Of a stretch of DNA of 64,000 bases, positions 8,458-15,638 are shown piece by piece (the first letter of the stretch is position 1; the number at the start of each line of letters is the position of its first letter). The notes beneath the pieces were generated by a model. The model was not told where the DNA came from. It made no database searches and saw only the letters and a list, made by a program, of their open reading frames with translations. This stretch comes from an uncultured Prevotellaceae bacterium (lineage in GTDB: Bacteria > Bacteroidota > Bacteroidia > Bacteroidales > Bacteroidaceae), in assembly GCA_937877625.1 (NCBI GenBank), contig CALFJG010000072.1, positions 1-64,000 of the forward strand, in the 5' to 3' direction. The position numbers were made by a program, and so were the translations under genes.

Positions 8458-8575
8458 ATGGCGATGCCCTGGGCTAATCGCTATAGCCATTACAGAACAA
8501 ACAGTCGAGCCGCGTGCGTTCCGGCAGGCGGCTCGCGTGCAAGAGAAAGCAGGCGAGCCGCCCGCGCTCCCAGGC
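8458..8575. repeat. Dispersed GC-rich palindromic repeat, family A, copy 3
   Basis: Shares GGGCTAATCGCTATAGCC with copy 2, then has degenerate arms (GTCGAGCCGCGTGCG) and a block at 8548-8572 (AGCAGGCGAGCCG, CGCTCCCAG). The middle part GGCAGGCGGCTCGCGTGC is inverted relative to the other arms, giving nested inverted repeats. It fills the spacer (8383-8718) after glutathione peroxidase. I see no gene in the rest of that spacer. Confidence 0.65.
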
Positions 8576-8718
8576 TTTACGACAGCGAGGGGCTTACTTC
8601 TTGAAAAAAGCATCCGCAACGCCTGTTTATCGGCATTGCGGACGGAGATTTAATGCTTTGTACGGTTTTAGCGGACACCAACAATAAGCAATAGTTTTCC
8701 TTTGGGGTGTTCTACGGC

Positions 8719-11700
8719 TTATTTTTGAATTACTTTTTTACCTCCTATGATGTATATCCCGGGGGTCATACTCTGCACACGGCGGCCTTGCAAATCGTAT
8801 ATAGGAGTGTCTGTTATCTGTGTGCTATCATTCTGGCGCACAGAGGGTATGGCCGTTTCCTCACCATCAAAGGCAAAGGAAGCGTTGAAGACATAGACAC
8901 TGCTGGCTGCGGGGCGTAGCGTGATGCTTTGGTCTATGTCGTACTCCCTGGTAGTAAGTGCGCCGGGGAGTGAGGCCTGGTTGGCAGCAAACGCTTTGGT
9001 GAGTTGCACTTTTCCAGTTAGATACGCTGGGATTTCAAACACTTCTCTGAAAGTAGTGGTCAACGTCTGCGTCGTCGTAGAGGGGTTGCGCAGCGCGAAG
9101 GTGCCTCGCGGACCGTTCCAAGCCGCCCATCCATATACATTTGCCTTAGAACCGTCCCAAGGATTGCCGCCTACCCAGTGCGTGTCGGGAAGTACATCGG
9201 CATTGTCGCGCTGCCAAGCGATGCATTCAGCGAGGTCTTTCCAAAGTTTGCCACTGTTGATAGAATTCATCAGCGAATAGTCGCAATAGAGTTCCACCAT
9301 ACCCGAACCGCAAGCAAAAGCACAACGCATTTCGCGCAAGATGCCCGCATAGTCCATATTCTTCGACACGCTGCCATAGTTAGTAAGAATAAAGCCGTGT
9401 GTCATCAGCGTATTGATAGGACAAAGCGGTGAGTTCTGCACAAAATTCTGATATACGAGTCGGTCGCGATAGGTAATCCATTTCTCGCGATCGGTACCTT
9501 GATTGCCAATTTCACCGTAGTCGTTCTCTTGGCGCCACACAGCGTCGCTGATATGGAACCAGAAGGGGCTGGCCCACGTACCCACGGTAGTGTTGAAGAA
9601 GATATCGGGCTTCACTTTGCGCATCTCCAATTCAGCATTGATGATGCCTTCGGCATTTTCCTCGCCCGTGGTTCCGGCATCGGGTCCCACGCTACTCCAC
9701 TGAGCTGATATGCCATCAAACTTGAAGAAACGAAAATCGTAGCTGTCTATCATATTCTTGCAAGCATTGTAGAACACGTTGTAGTATGCCGAATTGGAGA
9801 GCTGCATTCCGCCGCGGCTACTCCAATAACTGCGACGATAGTTCCCGCTTGTACCATAGCCACCCACGGGGCCGAGCCACGCGCCTATGCCTGTGCCCAT
9901 CTGCTTTGCCAAATTATCTACAGGCGTAAAGCCTTCGGGGAAGTTTTTGTTGAACGACCAAGTGCCGTACTCGTCCCAGCCATCGTCCCAGACAAATGCA
10001 GCAGGGGCTTCACCATATTTGTCGTAGAAATCAGTCTTCCAGTGGTTCACCACGTCCACACATTGGTCGCTGGTCATATTGCCGCTATAGTCCTGGCTGT
10101 TGTTGCGGTCTATGTTCAATTCATACCAGGAAACATAAACAGGAAAAGCCCTCCAGGGTACAGCCCGCTCACGCTCGCTATAACAAAGGAAACTGCGACG
10201 AGCCTGTCCTGGAGCGATGAGCCCCACCACCGCACTCACTTCCCAGGTCTTGCCTGCGGCCAGTGTAGTATTGCGGCTCCAGCGGCCACTAATGCCTACT
10301 CCGTCGGGGGCGGGGAGGTGTAGCGTTTGATTGAGCGTGTAGGACAGATTTATGTTGCCCGACGATGTGTTGTCATCGTCTCCAAGCACACAGAGGTAGC
10401 GCACGCGATAGTCGCCTGCCGTGCGTACGGTAAACGAATAGGTGTTGTCGGTCTTTGCGGAACCGGAGAATCCTTTGTGATAGTCGCTACTTGCCACATT
10501 GCCATCGGCATCAAGGAGTTCTACACCGGCTATTGTCAAACCGTGTGTGCCGCTCTGATAAACATAAGTAGCACTAAACGTTCCGCCGCCTTGTGCAAAG
10601 GCGATGGGCTTTTCCATATACTTCACCTTAGGATAGTAGTAGCCCATATCCGTGACAGCCTGCGGCGGCGTTTCCACAACGCTCCACGAAGAGGTGTTCC
10701 ACGTATCGGTACGGGTTTCATCTACTGCCAGCACGGGATTGGACAGACTGCTAACATCGACAGCGTCGTCTGCGGGCGTTACATTTTTATCCAAGTCTCC
10801 ATCAAAGACCACAGTGGGCGCACTCACACTACCGGACCACGTGATTGTGCCATTGCTACTCCACGAGCCGGTGATAGTGCCATTTAGCACCTCTGTCAAA
10901 TCACGGAAATAGCGCACAAGATAATAGCCCGCTGCAGGAATGTTAAGCGTATAGACATTGGCAGAACTCGAACCGCCTGTCGATCCTTTATGGTAGTCAC
11001 TGGCAATTACCTCGCCCGTGAAAGCGTCAAGGACGTCAACGCCCGCTATATCAAGACGGTGAGAACCGCTACTGTATTGAAAGGTAACTGTATAGCTTCC
11101 TGCATGCTTAATAGCCAGATAGCCTTGCTTCACAGCAATATAGTCCTTAGTGAATCCTAAAGCCGCTATTCCAGCAGGAAGCGCATCGGGGGCGTTGTCA
11201 GAAAAATAGGAACTATTCCACGCTTTATAGGCAAACGTCTCACCGCTGAGAGCACCACTGACAGAATTGATACCCATAGGAGTCTCTAAGCCTGCAAAGA
11301 TCTTGTCGCTGGCAAGCACTGCACCACGCGTATTGCCAACCACCACGGGTGTGGCTTCAGCTGTGAGGTTGTCCACAGTGTATATCATCGGTGTTATGGC
11401 CGACATAGCCGTGGCACTATTTGCCGTGAGGCTCAACTCTGTACGTAGATAATGACTACCGTCGCGAAGGACAGCACGCCACAGCAAAGAGAGATTCTGA
11501 TAGGAGAACTCTGCTTCTATCGCCTTGCCGTCCAGTTTTTCACTGCCACGAGCCGCGGTGACATCGCCTAAAAGTGTGACAACACGCACTTCGCCGAGTG
11601 TCATCTGAGAAGCATTAATCGTAGTGCCACCTGAAAGCTCTATGGAAAAAAGCTCTGTACCGGCCTCTAAATTCATCTCCTTGCAGCCACCGAATCGCAA

Positions 11701-11892
11701 GGTGCCGTCTTCGTGTACAAAGGAGGCACTAAACAGGTCGTTGGATAATGTATAGGTGACACCATCGCTTGTAGCGGTTGCCACCCCTGCCTGTTGCTCT
11801 TGTGGAAACACTACACTTTGAGCCATTCCCCACTGTGAGAGGAGCAATAATGCAACAAGCATCATTGCTGAAATAGAGAAATTTTTCTTCAT
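8719..11892 (-). CDS. Large secreted glycosidase-like protein (clan GH-D/GH36-like TIM barrel) with duplicated beta modules and a T9SS-like tail
   Basis: The ATG at 11892 is chosen because a Sec signal peptide (MKKNFSISAMMLVALLLL) follows it and a -7 element lies just upstream at 11919-11926; that gives 1057 residues. After an N-terminal beta-sandwich, two similar beta modules follow (roughly residues 255-345 and 445-530), each carrying a SG-x-H-x-L-x-IAGV-x-(L/V)-LD pattern and then SDYHKG. The catalytic-type region has FVWDDGWDEYG and FFKFDG, resembling barrel strands of alpha-galactosidase-like GH36/GH27 enzymes; the substrate is not determined. The last 30 residues (IYDLQGRRV, then GIYIIGGKKVI) resemble T9SS type A sorting domains. 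It stands alone, divergent from the gene at 12181. Confidence 0.7.
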   Translation of the reverse strand: MKKNFSISAMMLVALLLLSQWGMAQSVVFPQEQQAGVATATSDGVTYTLSNDLFSASFVHEDGTLRFGGCKEMNLEAGTELFSIELSGGTTINASQMTLGEVRVVTLLGDVTAARGSEKLDGKAIEAEFSYQNLSLLWRAVLRDGSHYLRTELSLTANSATAMSAITPMIYTVDNLTAEATPVVVGNTRGAVLASDKIFAGLETPMGINSVSGALSGETFAYKAWNSSYFSDNAPDALPAGIAALGFTKDYIAVKQGYLAIKHAGSYTVTFQYSSGSHRLDIAGVDVLDAFTGEVIASDYHKGSTGGSSSANVYTLNIPAAGYYLVRYFRDLTEVLNGTITGSWSSNGTITWSGSVSAPTVVFDGDLDKNVTPADDAVDVSSLSNPVLAVDETRTDTWNTSSWSVVETPPQAVTDMGYYYPKVKYMEKPIAFAQGGGTFSATYVYQSGTHGLTIAGVELLDADGNVASSDYHKGFSGSAKTDNTYSFTVRTAGDYRVRYLCVLGDDDNTSSGNINLSYTLNQTLHLPAPDGVGISGRWSRNTTLAAGKTWEVSAVVGLIAPGQARRSFLCYSERERAVPWRAFPVYVSWYELNIDRNNSQDYSGNMTSDQCVDVVNHWKTDFYDKYGEAPAAFVWDDGWDEYGTWSFNKNFPEGFTPVDNLAKQMGTGIGAWLGPVGGYGTSGNYRRSYWSSRGGMQLSNSAYYNVFYNACKNMIDSYDFRFFKFDGISAQWSSVGPDAGTTGEENAEGIINAELEMRKVKPDIFFNTTVGTWASPFWFHISDAVWRQENDYGEIGNQGTDREKWITYRDRLVYQNFVQNSPLCPINTLMTHGFILTNYGSVSKNMDYAGILREMRCAFACGSGMVELYCDYSLMNSINSGKLWKDLAECIAWQRDNADVLPDTHWVGGNPWDGSKANVYGWAAWNGPRGTFALRNPSTTTQTLTTTFREVFEIPAYLTGKVQLTKAFAANQASLPGALTTREYDIDQSITLRPAASSVYVFNASFAFDGEETAIPSVRQNDSTQITDTPIYDLQGRRVQSMTPGIYIIGGKKVIQK

Positions 11893-11918
11893 ACGCTTGA
11901 AACTTAAAAGAAGTTTTG

Positions 11919-11953
11919 CAAAAATAAAAGAACAAATGAATATGTCTGACAAA
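11919..11953 (-). promoter_or_regulatory. Promoter of the large glycosidase-like gene
   Basis: On the minus strand TATTTTTG (11926-11919) matches TAnnTTTG, and a TTTG lies 23 bases further upstream (11953-11950). It falls inside the longer open frame starting at 11952, which argues that translation starts at 11892 instead. Confidence 0.55.
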
Positions 11954-12144
11954 AAACTGACGGAAAAGTTTGCTACAAGAGAAAGAACACCGCTTTTTCT
12001 GACAAAACCATATTGAATACAGCCCTTTTGAATAGATGAAAGCAGAAATACTTAGTCCCTGCAACGAAAGTCGCCGACCCCGCGTTTCAAGGATCTTAAT
12101 ATGCGTTTGTCACAACAGTGATATGCGTCGTGCTGTTTTTTTAT

Positions 12145-12152
12145 TAACTTTG
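12145..12152 (+). promoter_or_regulatory. -7 element TAACTTTG for the gene at 12181
   Basis: TAACTTTG lies 28 bases before the ATG at 12181. A -33 TTTG at the expected distance is not evident. Confidence 0.5.
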
Positions 12153-12180
12153 CAAGCATAACGAAAAATCACTGTTTTCT

Positions 12181-13359
12181 ATGAGAAACCTCCTCCTTAT
12201 TTACCTGCTCGTCCCCCTCACCATCGCGGCACAAGTGACGAAGGATAATTATCAAGACTTTCTCCACGGCGAGTTTGCCATCAGTAAAGGCGGCGGAGAT
12301 GAGACCGACATTCACCAGTACCTGCGTGTAGAACTCCTCAACGACGCTTCCGGACACCACTTTATCGTATATGGTCACGACAACGAAACTGGCAGGAGCA
12401 TCGCTGATGAATACACCGTGAGTCTCATTAAACCCATTTCCAAAGCTGTCGTAACGCGAGGCTTTATATACTGCTACCGTCTTGACCAAAACGGCGACAC
12501 CATTAGCCGCAACTTTGTTTATCAGTATCTTAAAGAAGAAGGTTTTCTGATTGCTTACGAGCAGAAGCATTTCACACTCACCCGAACCAGTCCAGCACCC
12601 AACCTTGCCTTGTCCGAAACGCAAACCGCTGAGACAGAACAATTCACACAGACACAGAACACGCAACAACAAGCCAACACACAGCAACAGCAACAGCCAC
12701 AGCAGACGGGCAACACAACTGTCTCAGGACAACGTGTCACAACAACGCAGCAACAGCCACAGCAGACGGGCAACACAACTGTCTCAGGACAGCGTGTCAC
12801 AACAACGCAGCAACAGCCACAGCAGACGAGCAACACAACTGTCTCAGGACAACGTGTCACAACGACGCAGCAACAGCCACAGCAGCCGGGCAACACAACT
12901 GTCTCAGGACAACGTGTCACAACGACGCAGCAACAGCCACAAACAACCACAACACTAACCATAGAAGACGGCAGAAAGATGCTTACGGGCGGTGCTTGGT
13001 CGGTGGAGGACACATATCACTGCTACGTTGTGGGGCACAAAATCAAAATTATGGAAAACTGCCAACCTCTCATTTTTGTTTTCCATCCTGACGAGGGAAA
13101 GACAATAATTGTAGGCACGGCCAACTCCCCCTCCCATATCGCTGGAAACAGGGCAGGTAAGACGTTCCACACTTCGTGTGTCAGCAAGTTGGTATTCACA
13201 GCACCAGACGAGGGATACTTCACATTAGGAAACAACATCGCCACCTATTACTTTCGCCGCCTCACCGAAACATCCGCCGAGTTCAAAGTGAGCCTCTACG
13301 ACAAATGGGTGAAGGCACGCCGCATCCCCCTGTCGGAAGTACCCAAGACTTCCATATAA
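12181..13359 (+). CDS. Exported protein with Gln/Thr-rich tandem repeats, function unknown
   Basis: A 392-residue protein with a short signal peptide (residues 1-17). A first domain (about 20-140, mixed alpha/beta with YCYRLDQNGD) is joined to a C-terminal domain (about 262-385) by a low-complexity linker. The linker begins Gln-rich and then carries four perfect-length 20-residue repeats (QQPQQTGNTTVSG, then QRVTTTQ) encoded by 60-base units at 12691-12930. The repeats differ only at T/P/S positions, so the array could easily gain or lose units. I do not recognise either domain. The protein is probably surface or periplasmic, with the repeat acting as a flexible spacer. Confidence 0.6.
   Translation: MRNLLLIYLLVPLTIAAQVTKDNYQDFLHGEFAISKGGGDETDIHQYLRVELLNDASGHHFIVYGHDNETGRSIADEYTVSLIKPISKAVVTRGFIYCYRLDQNGDTISRNFVYQYLKEEGFLIAYEQKHFTLTRTSPAPNLALSETQTAETEQFTQTQNTQQQANTQQQQQPQQTGNTTVSGQRVTTTQQQPQQTGNTTVSGQRVTTTQQQPQQTSNTTVSGQRVTTTQQQPQQPGNTTVSGQRVTTTQQQPQTTTTLTIEDGRKMLTGGAWSVEDTYHCYVVGHKIKIMENCQPLIFVFHPDEGKTIIVGTANSPSHIAGNRAGKTFHTSCVSKLVFTAPDEGYFTLGNNIATYYFRRLTETSAEFKVSLYDKWVKARRIPLSEVPKTSI
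12691..12930 (+). repeat. Four tandem 60-bp coding repeats
   Basis: Four head-to-tail units (12691, 12751, 12811, 12871) differ at only a few bases, with a partial fifth after 12931. The period is a multiple of three, so unit number can change without a frameshift. Confidence 0.9.
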
Positions 13360-13388
13360 CACCCCCTCCCCCGCAACAACACTCCTAA

Positions 13389-13523
13389 CAGAAGCCGTAT
13401 AGCAGCGATGCACGCGCCGTGCTGAACCCATACGGAATCGCCGATGACACTTGCGCGGCTGACATCGTGGCGGAACGATTCAAACAATATGCCCTCTTGG
13501 TAAGCCACAAGCGAAAAGCGTAA
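13389..13523 (+). pseudogene. Possible 3' remnant of a UDP-GlcNAc 2-epimerase-like gene
   Basis: A 44-codon open stretch between two TAA codons, without a start, reads SSDARAVLNPYGIADDTCAA, then DIVAERFKQYALL. The NPYG-x-x-D-x-x-AA-x-(I/V) pattern resembles the extreme C-terminus of WecB-type UDP-N-acetylglucosamine 2-epimerases (NPYGDG-x-A-x-x-RI). It could be the scar of a deleted gene, or chance. The rest of the 13360-13655 spacer holds no gene that I can see. Confidence 0.3.
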
Positions 13524-13571
13524 GAATCAGCAAAGCACAGTACAAAAGGTTTCAACGCCAACAATCGCACG

Positions 13572-13608
13572 AAAAACCGCACGTTTGCAACATTGAGCGT
13601 GCGTTTTT
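13572..13608. terminator. Hairpin with A/T tracts, possible bidirectional terminator
   Basis: AAAAACCGCACG (13572-13583) pairs with CGTGCGTTTTT (13598-13608), with one bulged C. The A-run on one side and T-run on the other fit an intrinsic terminator. It is 210 bases beyond the stop at 13359. Confidence 0.4.
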
Positions 13609-13655
13609 GCGCAAAAAGAAGATGTATAGTGTACTGATTTTCACATTTTTTTAAC

Positions 13656-13693
13656 TTCCTACTTGGTAGGAATAGTTTTTAACCCTACTTTTG
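13656..13693 (+). promoter_or_regulatory. acpP promoter with an overlapping perfect inverted repeat (candidate operator)
   Basis: TACTTTTG at 13686-13693 is a good -7 element. TTG at 13663-13665, 20 bases upstream, would be the -33 half. That TTG is exactly the 3-base centre of a perfect 7-base inverted repeat TTCCTAC-TTG-GTAGGAA (13656-13672), well placed to be an operator for a regulator of fatty acid synthesis (inference). The promoter position also shows that translation must start at the ATG at 13796. Confidence 0.55.
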
Positions 13694-13795
13694 CGCGTCA
13701 AAAACAGAGATTTAGCCGTTTCCAAACGGCCTATCCGTACGACAAATCAAAGACAGAAAACTAATTCTAACCCCTTTATTAAAAACTACACTACT

Positions 13796-14038
13796 ATGGC
13801 AAACATGGATGTTGCAGCAAAAGTGAAAGAAATCATTAAAGACAAACTCAGCGTGGACGAAGCTGAAATCAAAGAAGAAGCCAGCTTTGCCAATGACCTC
13901 GGTGCCGACTCGCTTGACACTGTTGAGTTGATTATGGAGTTCGAAAAAGAGTTCGACATCCAAATCCCCGACGAGCAAGCCGAGAAAATCAGCACCGTAG
14001 GTGAGGCAATCGCTTACATTGAGCAGAATGCCAAATAA
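13796..14038 (+). CDS. acpP: Acyl carrier protein
   Basis: An 80-residue acidic four-helix protein that carries growing fatty acyl chains on a 4'-phosphopantetheine arm. The attachment site is Ser39 in [10 protein letters not shown]. The ATG at 13796 is preferred over an in-frame start at 13691 because the promoter -7 element covers 13686-13693 and ACPs begin with this [14 protein letters not shown] helix. It heads the acpP-fabF-rnc cluster, a common arrangement. A large structured spacer separates it from fabF and may reduce read-through, giving the excess ACP that cells need (inference). Confidence 0.97.
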   Translation: MANMDVAAKVKEIIKDKLSVDEAEIKEEASFANDLGADSLDTVELIMEFEKEFDIQIPDEQAEKISTVGEAIAYIEQNAK

Positions 14039-14091
14039 GGTTTCTACACACTGCACGATTCAAACCTAATTTATTAAAAGCTTTTTCAAGG

Positions 14092-14232
14092 CTATTCTCT
14101 CAGGGAATTTTAGGGAGTTCCGAGTGATTACAGGAGTTATCACTGCCCCATAGCAGGGGGCTACGCCAAAGTCGGCGGTAACTCCTCTAATTCCCCAGCG
14201 AGCGCCTCTTCCCTGAAAGAATAGTCTTTTTT
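14092..14232 (+). terminator. Large structured spacer between acpP and fabF, with terminal T-tract
   Basis: Outer arms CTATTCTCTCAGGGAA (14092-14107) and TTCCCTGAAAGAATAG (14209-14224) pair with one mismatch and are followed by TCTTTTTTTC. Inner pairs such as GGAGTTA/TAACTCC add structure. It may act as a partial terminator after acpP. Confidence 0.5.
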
Positions 14233-14258
14233 TCTTATCTCTCTTAAAAAGCAAGACT

Positions 14259-15521
14259 ATGAATCTAAAACGAGTAGTAGTAACTGGCATCGGTGCTCTC
14301 ACCCCCGTGGGAAACAGCGTACCAGAGATGTGGGAGAATATAAAGAACGGCGTAAGCGGTGCCGCACCGATCACCAAGTTTGATGCCTCAGCATTCAAAA
14401 CCACTTTCGCTTGCGAAGTGAAAGGCTTTGACCCCCTCACAGTGATGGATCGCAAAGAGGCTCGCAAAGTAGATCCCTACGTGCAATACTCTCTTGCCGT
14501 AGTGAAAGAAGCACTCACGGATAGCGGCATGGATCTTGAGCGCGTGGACAAAAACCGCATCGGCGTAATCACCGGCGTAGGCATCGGTGGCATCCACACG
14601 TTTGAAAGCGAGGTGGGCTACCGCGCTTGCCATCCCGAGGGTGCCCCGCGCTACAATCCTTTCTTCATTCCTAAGATGATTAGCGACATCGCCGCCGGGC
14701 AAATATCCATCGCCTACGGTTTCCACGGACCAAACTACAACACCACCTCGGCCTGCGCCAGCAGTACGAACGCCATCGTTGATGCCTTCAACCTCCTGCG
14801 CCTCGGAAAGGCTAACGCCATACTTGCCGTGGGAGCCGAAGCAGCCATCTGCGACGCTGGTGTAGGCGGCTTCAACTCTATGCACGCCCTCTCCACCCGC
14901 AACGACGACCCCGCCGGAGCCAGCAGGCCCTTCAGTGCCAGCCGCGACGGATTTGTGATGGCTGAAGGCGCAGGATGCCTCGTACTCGAAGAACTGGAGC
15001 ACGCCCTGGCACGCGGCGCAAAAATCTATTGCGAAATAGCCGGCGGCGGACTCAGTGCCGATGCGCACCACCTCACGGCCTCCCACCCCGAAGGACTCGG
15101 CGCACGCCTCGTGATGCAAAACGCACTTGAGGACGCAGAGATGACACCCGAAGACATTGACTATATCAACGTGCACGGCACCTCAACTCCTGTAGGAGAC
15201 ATCAGCGAGGTGAAAGCTATACAGCAAGTTTTTGGCGACTATGCCTATAAGCTCAACATCAGTAGCACAAAGTCAATGACCGGGCACCTGCTCGGTGCGG
15301 CCGGAGCCGTAGAAGCCATCATCAGCGTGCTGAGCGTTTACAACGACATCGTGCCGCCCACAATAAACCATGCCGAGGGCGACGAAGACGAACAAATAGA
15401 CTATCGACTCAACTTCACATTCAACAAAGCACAAAAGCGCACCGTGCGTGCCGCCCTGAGCAATACCTTTGGGTTCGGCGGACACAACGCTTGCTGCATC
15501 GTGAAGAAATACGTGAAGTAG
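14259..15521 (+). CDS. fabF: Beta-ketoacyl-ACP synthase II
   Basis: A 420-residue thiolase-fold condensing enzyme that elongates acyl-ACP with malonyl-ACP in type II fatty acid synthesis. The catalytic Cys166 is in the TSACASS motif; the two active-site histidines lie in HGTSTPVGD (about 306) and GHLLGAAG (about 343). The N-terminal RVVVTGIGALTPVGN is the standard opening. Length and motifs are normal. It follows acpP by 220 bases across a structured spacer and precedes rnc by 117 bases, within one fatty-acid/RNase cluster. Confidence 0.96.
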   Translation: MNLKRVVVTGIGALTPVGNSVPEMWENIKNGVSGAAPITKFDASAFKTTFACEVKGFDPLTVMDRKEARKVDPYVQYSLAVVKEALTDSGMDLERVDKNRIGVITGVGIGGIHTFESEVGYRACHPEGAPRYNPFFIPKMISDIAAGQISIAYGFHGPNYNTTSACASSTNAIVDAFNLLRLGKANAILAVGAEAAICDAGVGGFNSMHALSTRNDDPAGASRPFSASRDGFVMAEGAGCLVLEELEHALARGAKIYCEIAGGGLSADAHHLTASHPEGLGARLVMQNALEDAEMTPEDIDYINVHGTSTPVGDISEVKAIQQVFGDYAYKLNISSTKSMTGHLLGAAGAVEAIISVLSVYNDIVPPTINHAEGDEDEQIDYRLNFTFNKAQKRTVRAALSNTFGFGGHNACCIVKKYVK

Positions 15522-15540
15522 TTATTTTTAGGTTTTAGGC

Positions 15541-15608
15541 GTTTAGTTGCTTGCGAAACGCGCGAGACGCGCAATAAAGGTGTCCGCTTTTTTTGCAAAC
15601 AACTAAAC
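15541..15608. repeat. Small inverted-repeat cassette, family D, copy 1
   Basis: GTTTAGTTG (15541-15549) and CAACTAAAC (15600-15608) are perfect inverted arms. The left arm continues as CTTGCGAAA and the right as CCCTAAA, matching copy 2 at 19350-19422 in arrangement, while the enclosed sequence differs. It sits between fabF and rnc. Confidence 0.55.
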
Positions 15609-15638
15609 CCCTAAACAACAAAACCTCTCAATAAACGA

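Noticed and set aside
12691..12930. CRISPR-like periodic repeats
   Set aside because: Units are directly adjacent without unique spacers and lie in frame inside a coding region.
13691..13795. Longer N-terminus for acyl carrier protein
   Set aside because: The promoter -7 element overlaps position 13691, so this part cannot be in the main transcript.
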